NCBI GenBank assembly: GCA_005889135.1
Contig: VBEK01000123.1
Span: forward strand, 1-64,000
Reading direction: 5' to 3'
DNA: 64,000 bases
DNA from: Chloroflexota bacterium
GTDB lineage: Bacteria > Chloroflexota > Dormibacteria > Dormibacterales > Dormibacteraceae
Within the stretch, counting starts at the first letter, position 1, and each line of letters opens with the position of its first letter. The notes under the pieces are model-generated. The model made no database searches. It worked only from the letters and a program-made list of their open reading frames with translations, and had not been told where the DNA came from. Of the stretch, positions 61,013 to 64,000 are shown one piece after another. The position numbers and the translations under genes are program-made.

Positions 61013-61132
61013 GTAGATACCTCCTCCCTGTTCCTCTTCCGCCCGGTTCTGGCCTTCGGTCTGCGAAGGACAGGGGGTTTGCCCCGGACGTGCTAACTCA
61101 GTCGCTTGGGACTGGCTTTGCGATTGTACCCG
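61013..61132 (-). promoter_or_regulatory. rpsB leader: TACAAT -10 box, hairpin and ribosome-binding site
   Basis: Minus-strand TACAAT at 61123-61128, next to the stop codon of the upstream gene, would start a leader of about 100 bases. The leader contains a CCTTCG/CGAAGG hairpin (61053-61069) and AGGAGG at 61020-61025. The long leader and strong ribosome-binding site contrast with the short-leader genes and would allow S2 feedback, which is known for rpsB leaders elsewhere; I see no specific S2-motif match. Confidence 0.5.
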
Positions 61133-62302
61133 CTAGAGGGAACCGGGAAACCTGCCGGCGCAAGTGCTGCTCAGCGGTGTCGATGGGTCCGGGAGTGCGC
61201 TCTGCGGCAGCGCCTTGGCCGTCGCCGTCACGTGCACGTTGCCCGCCGTCTCGGCCGGAAATGTGATCACCGCGGAGGTCGCGAGCAGATGATCCTCATC
61301 GATCCAGCCGCAGGCGGCGTAGCTGTCCACCGTGGCGTACGGCCCTGGTCCCAGCTGGACGATCCGCGTGGCGGCGCCCTGGAAGTAGATGCTCTGCCCT
61401 GCCGGCGACAGGCCTGTGTCGGAGATCGTGAAGGCGATGCCCGGCCCGGTGTCTCCAACCACCTTGCCGGTCCAGTCGTAAAGGGTCGTCGGCCCCAACC
61501 CCTGCGCGCAGGCGACGCCTGCGGGCGAGGGCCAGACGCTCCTCTGGCAGTTGCTGCCCTTGATCGTGGCCACTCGGTTGGCCGTCACCGGGCTGGACAC
61601 ATGCCACTCCGTCGGTCCCTCACGCGGGCCAAAGATGCACGCGGGAACGACGGCGAGGACCAGGTTGCCCTGGTGCCAGCCCATCGGCCATAGGATCGTC
61701 GGCGTGCCCGACTTGGGCGTGGAAGTGGTGTAGATGTCGGCGTGATGGCCGCCACCGAGGAGGTCTTCGACATAAAGGCGGGTCGTTATGGTGGTCGGCG
61801 AGGAGGTGTCGACGACGACAACCGCGATCTTCTGGTCATCGGGCCGTACCGAGAACATGCTGATCACCGACGGACTGTCTGGAACCGTCGTGACGTCGAC
61901 CTTAGTGCTCGGAGCGACGACCATCCGGATGGCCGCGCCCTCACGGAAGTAGACGTGGCCGTCGCTTGCGCTCACTGGAGGAGGGATGTTCACGGCGTCG
62001 GTGCTGGCCCTGCAAGAGATGGATTGGCCGCCCCACAGCATGCTCACGCTGGCGGCCAGGGTCCCGTCAGCTTTGACGAGGTGCAGTAGGCCGCGCGGGT
62101 CGACGTTTGGTCGCGAGTAGAGCAGCCCATACGCTCCCGCCAGCTTCGGGAGTGAGGATGGATCCGGCCTCGCGGTCGGCGATGCGCTCGCGGAGGCCGT
62201 GGGAGAGGTGGTGGCGACCGGGCTCGGGCGCGACGCCGTCGGCCCGCTGCCGCAAGAGACCGTTACCAACATCGCGATGAGGATTGCGATTGTGCCGCGC
62301 AT
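61133..62302 (-). CDS. Putative lipoprotein with beta-propeller-like body
   Basis: 389 residues. Signal peptide MRGTIAILIAMLVTVSC with the lipobox Cys at 17, a Ser/Thr/Pro/Ala-rich linker (18-50), then a repetitive beta-rich domain (SMFSVRPDDQKIAVVVVD, DTGPGIAFTISDTGLSPAGQSIYFQG) that suggests a WD40/TolB-like propeller. Anchored on the outer face of the membrane; ligand unknown. ATG 62300-62302. Confidence 0.7.
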   Translation of the reverse strand: MRGTIAILIAMLVTVSCGSGPTASRPSPVATTSPTASASASPTARPDPSSLPKLAGAYGLLYSRPNVDPRGLLHLVKADGTLAASVSMLWGGQSISCRASTDAVNIPPPVSASDGHVYFREGAAIRMVVAPSTKVDVTTVPDSPSVISMFSVRPDDQKIAVVVVDTSSPTTITTRLYVEDLLGGGHHADIYTTSTPKSGTPTILWPMGWHQGNLVLAVVPACIFGPREGPTEWHVSSPVTANRVATIKGSNCQRSVWPSPAGVACAQGLGPTTLYDWTGKVVGDTGPGIAFTISDTGLSPAGQSIYFQGAATRIVQLGPGPYATVDSYAACGWIDEDHLLATSAVITFPAETAGNVHVTATAKALPQSALPDPSTPLSSTCAGRFPGSL

Positions 62303-62317
62303 GTCTGTTGCCGCTCT

Positions 62318-62340
62318 AACGCCCCCCTGGGGCCTTCGTT
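62318..62340 (-). terminator. Hairpin just after topA
   Basis: Imperfect stem AACG/CGTT (62318-62321 and 62337-62340) enclosing CCCC/GGGG, immediately after the topA TAA. A weak terminator or mRNA-end hairpin; no T-run. Confidence 0.3.
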
Positions 62341-64000
62341 ACGAGGCGGCTTCGAGTTTCTTGATGCCCTTCGGGCCGGGGCATTTCGGGTAGTCGGAGC
62401 ACGACTTGAACAGGCCGAACCGGCCCCGACGCTCGACGAGCGGCTTGCCGCAGATGGGGCACGGCTCGTCGAGGACCTTAGGTCCCTGCCGGGGCTTGCC
62501 GTCCTTGCCCATGTTCGCCCGGTAGTTGCAGTCCGGATAGCGCGAGCAGGCGACGAAAGGTCCGTACCGTCCGGTGCGCTCGACCAGGTCGCCCTCCCCG
62601 CACTGCGGGCACTTCTCGCCAGTCAGCTTGGACTCGCCCTGCGCGGCGTCACGCTTGATGTACTTGCACTCGGGGTAGCCCGAGCAGCCGACGAACTCGC
62701 CGTAGCGACCCGTGCGCAGCTGCAGCGGCCGGCCGCAGGTCGGACACGGTTCGTCGAGCAGCTTCGGCTGCTGCGCCTCGCCGTCCGGCGTGAGGGCGCG
62801 GCGGAACTTGCACTTGGGGTAGCGCGAGCAGCCCAGGAACGGACCGAAGCGGCTCGCCTTGCGGACGAGGTGGCCCTCGTGGCAGAGCGGGCAGACCTCG
62901 TCGGTGTCCGCGGGCGTTGCCTCCTCGGCGGCGCTGAGCATGCGCTGCAGCGGCCCGTAGAAGTCCTTGACCACGGGCACCCACTCCTGCTTTCCGCTCT
63001 CCACGTCGTCCAGCCGGGTCTCGAGCTTGGACGTGTACTCGTCGTCGGAGATGGGCTTGAAGTGGTCGACCATCAGCGAGTTGACGACCTCGCCCACCCG
63101 CGTCGGATAGAGGCGCCGGTCCTTGATCTCCACGTACCCGTGCGCCTTGGTGATCGTCTGCACGATGGGCGCGTACGTCGACGGACGGCCGATGCCGCGC
63201 TGCTCGAGCTCTTTGATCAGCGTCGCCTCGGTGTAGCGCGGTGGCGGCTGGCTGAAGTGCTGCTCGGGCTTGACGCCGTGGTAGTCGAGCTCATCGCTCT
63301 GCGCGAGCGTGGGCAGCTCGTTCTCGCCGTTCTCGTCGCGTCCCCAGACGCGGTAGAAACCGTCGAACGCGAGCACCGACCCGTTGGCTCGGAACACGTA
63401 TTCCCCGCCTTCAATCTCGACCTGCGTCTGGTCGTACTGCGCCGGCGCCATCCGGCTGGCGACGAACCGCCGCCAGATCAGGTCGTAGAGCCTGTACTGG
63501 TCGGGAGTCAGGTGCTGCCGGACCGAGTCCGGCGTGCGGCTGACGTCGGTCGGCCGGATCGCCTCGTGAGCGTCCTGCGCCCCGGGAGACGCCTTGGCGG
63601 CGCGGGAAGTGCCGAGGTAGCGCTCACCGTGCTGGCCCTTGACGTAGGCCTTCACCCTGGCATCGGCGTCGGCGGAGATGCGCGTCGAGTCGGTGCGCAT
63701 GTAGGTGATGAGGCCGACCGGGCCCTCGGCGCCGAGGTCGACGCCCTCGTAGAGCTGCTGGGCGATGCGCATCGCGACGTGCGGCCGCATGCGCAAGCGG
63801 CTGGACGCGTCCTGCTGCAGCGTCGAGGTGATGTAGGGCGGGTTTGAGCTCTTGCTCCGGCGCTTCTGCTCGACGCCGATGACGCGGTAGGCCGCGCCCT
63901 CCAGCCGGCGCAGGATCTCCTGCGCCTCGGCCTCGTTGTGGACCTCGAGCTTGTCCTCTCCACCTGAGTTGGGCCGGTGTAGTCGGGCGACGAAGTGGTT
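62339..64000 (-). CDS. topA: DNA topoisomerase I (5' end cut off by the window edge)
   Basis: Type IA topoisomerase that relaxes negative supercoils. The frame is open from the TAA at 62339-62341 to the right edge, so the N-terminal TOPRIM part lies outside. The active-site Tyr is in GLITYMRTDSTRIS, and RGIGRPSTYAPIVQTI follows. The C-terminus has four topo_C zinc ribbons of the form CPxC...CxxYPxC (starting CPLC, CPTC, CPQC and CPIC). Confidence 0.97.
   Translation of the reverse strand, partial: NHFVARLHRPNSGGEDKLEVHNEAEAQEILRRLEGAAYRVIGVEQKRRSKSSNPPYITSTLQQDASSRLRMRPHVAMRIAQQLYEGVDLGAEGPVGLITYMRTDSTRISADADARVKAYVKGQHGERYLGTSRAAKASPGAQDAHEAIRPTDVSRTPDSVRQHLTPDQYRLYDLIWRRFVASRMAPAQYDQTQVEIEGGEYVFRANGSVLAFDGFYRVWGRDENGENELPTLAQSDELDYHGVKPEQHFSQPPPRYTEATLIKELEQRGIGRPSTYAPIVQTITKAHGYVEIKDRRLYPTRVGEVVNSLMVDHFKPISDDEYTSKLETRLDDVESGKQEWVPVVKDFYGPLQRMLSAAEEATPADTDEVCPLCHEGHLVRKASRFGPFLGCSRYPKCKFRRALTPDGEAQQPKLLDEPCPTCGRPLQLRTGRYGEFVGCSGYPECKYIKRDAAQGESKLTGEKCPQCGEGDLVERTGRYGPFVACSRYPDCNYRANMGKDGKPRQGPKVLDEPCPICGKPLVERRGRFGLFKSCSDYPKCPGPKGIKKLEAAS

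Overview
The window is one contiguous, gene-dense piece of a high-GC bacterial chromosome. It shows no rRNA, tRNA, insertion sequence, prophage or CRISPR array. Start codons are mixed (ATG, GTG, TTG and, I argue, CTG), and more than twenty neighbouring genes overlap by 4 bases (NTGA) or as TGATG. The gene content is that of a single-membrane (monoderm) lineage of the Terrabacteria: a Tad pilus locus without a secretin, a SigB/F-type sigma factor with a degenerate RsbW-like partner, the MEP isoprenoid pathway, an archaeal/eukaryote-type prolyl-tRNA synthetase, ScpAB, and no outer-membrane genes. I would place it near Chloroflexota/Dormibacterota or a deep actinobacterial relative, but the sequence alone does not settle the phylum.

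Layout. 1-5.1 kb: metG (cut by the left edge), rsmI and an exonuclease-DinG helicase on the minus strand, divergent from an orphan AAA+ ATPase (5.2-6.5 kb). 6.6-28.8 kb: a long minus-strand housekeeping block with plsC, cmk, rluB, scpB, scpA, recN, nadK, tlyA, a YuiD-like protein, xseB, nusB, asp23, efp, aroQ, aroB, aroK, a PH-domain protein, a prepilin peptidase, aroE, mltG, a DUF1292 protein, ruvX, a baseplate-J-like membrane protein, a PilM/FtsA-like ATPase, alaS, pdxH, sigF, an RsbW-like protein and YtxH/YtxG-type stress proteins. 28.8-32.8 kb: a small membrane protein, aspS, hisS and a divergent small membrane protein. 32.8-44.3 kb: a divergent Tad pilus locus. The minus arm is HEAT protein, CpaF ATPase and hybrid kinase; the plus arm is a cNMP-like/CpaE fusion, two TadE proteins, a large TadG-like protein, CpaB, TadB and TadC. 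44.4-51.2 kb: an MBL-fold hydrolase, an SRPBCC-GNAT fusion and rsh (minus), divergent from a GAF/HD-GYP protein. 51.3-61.0 kb: the classic rpsB-tsf-pyrH-frr-uppS-cdsA-dxr-rseP-ispG-proS cluster, minus strand. 61.1-64 kb: a lipoprotein and topA (cut by the right edge).

Two features stand out beyond the genes. First, a dispersed family of 16-base near-palindromes (core TAGTCGCGACTA, or the compensated variant TAGTCCGGACTA) occurs at four intergenic loci in arrays of 3, 4, 3 and 2 copies. In every array the copies are exactly 42 bp apart, which is four helical turns at 10.5 bp/turn. Three arrays sit between convergent genes. This looks like a phased DNA-binding site for an unidentified protein. 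Second, the 495-base gap between frr and uppS holds a 175-bp tandem repeat with hairpins whose stems change in a compensated way between copies, suggesting a selected structured RNA.

The housekeeping genes appear to run as translationally coupled operons. Several divergent promoters place a TANNNT -10 box about 9-13 bases before the start codon, so leaderless or very short-leader transcripts are likely common.
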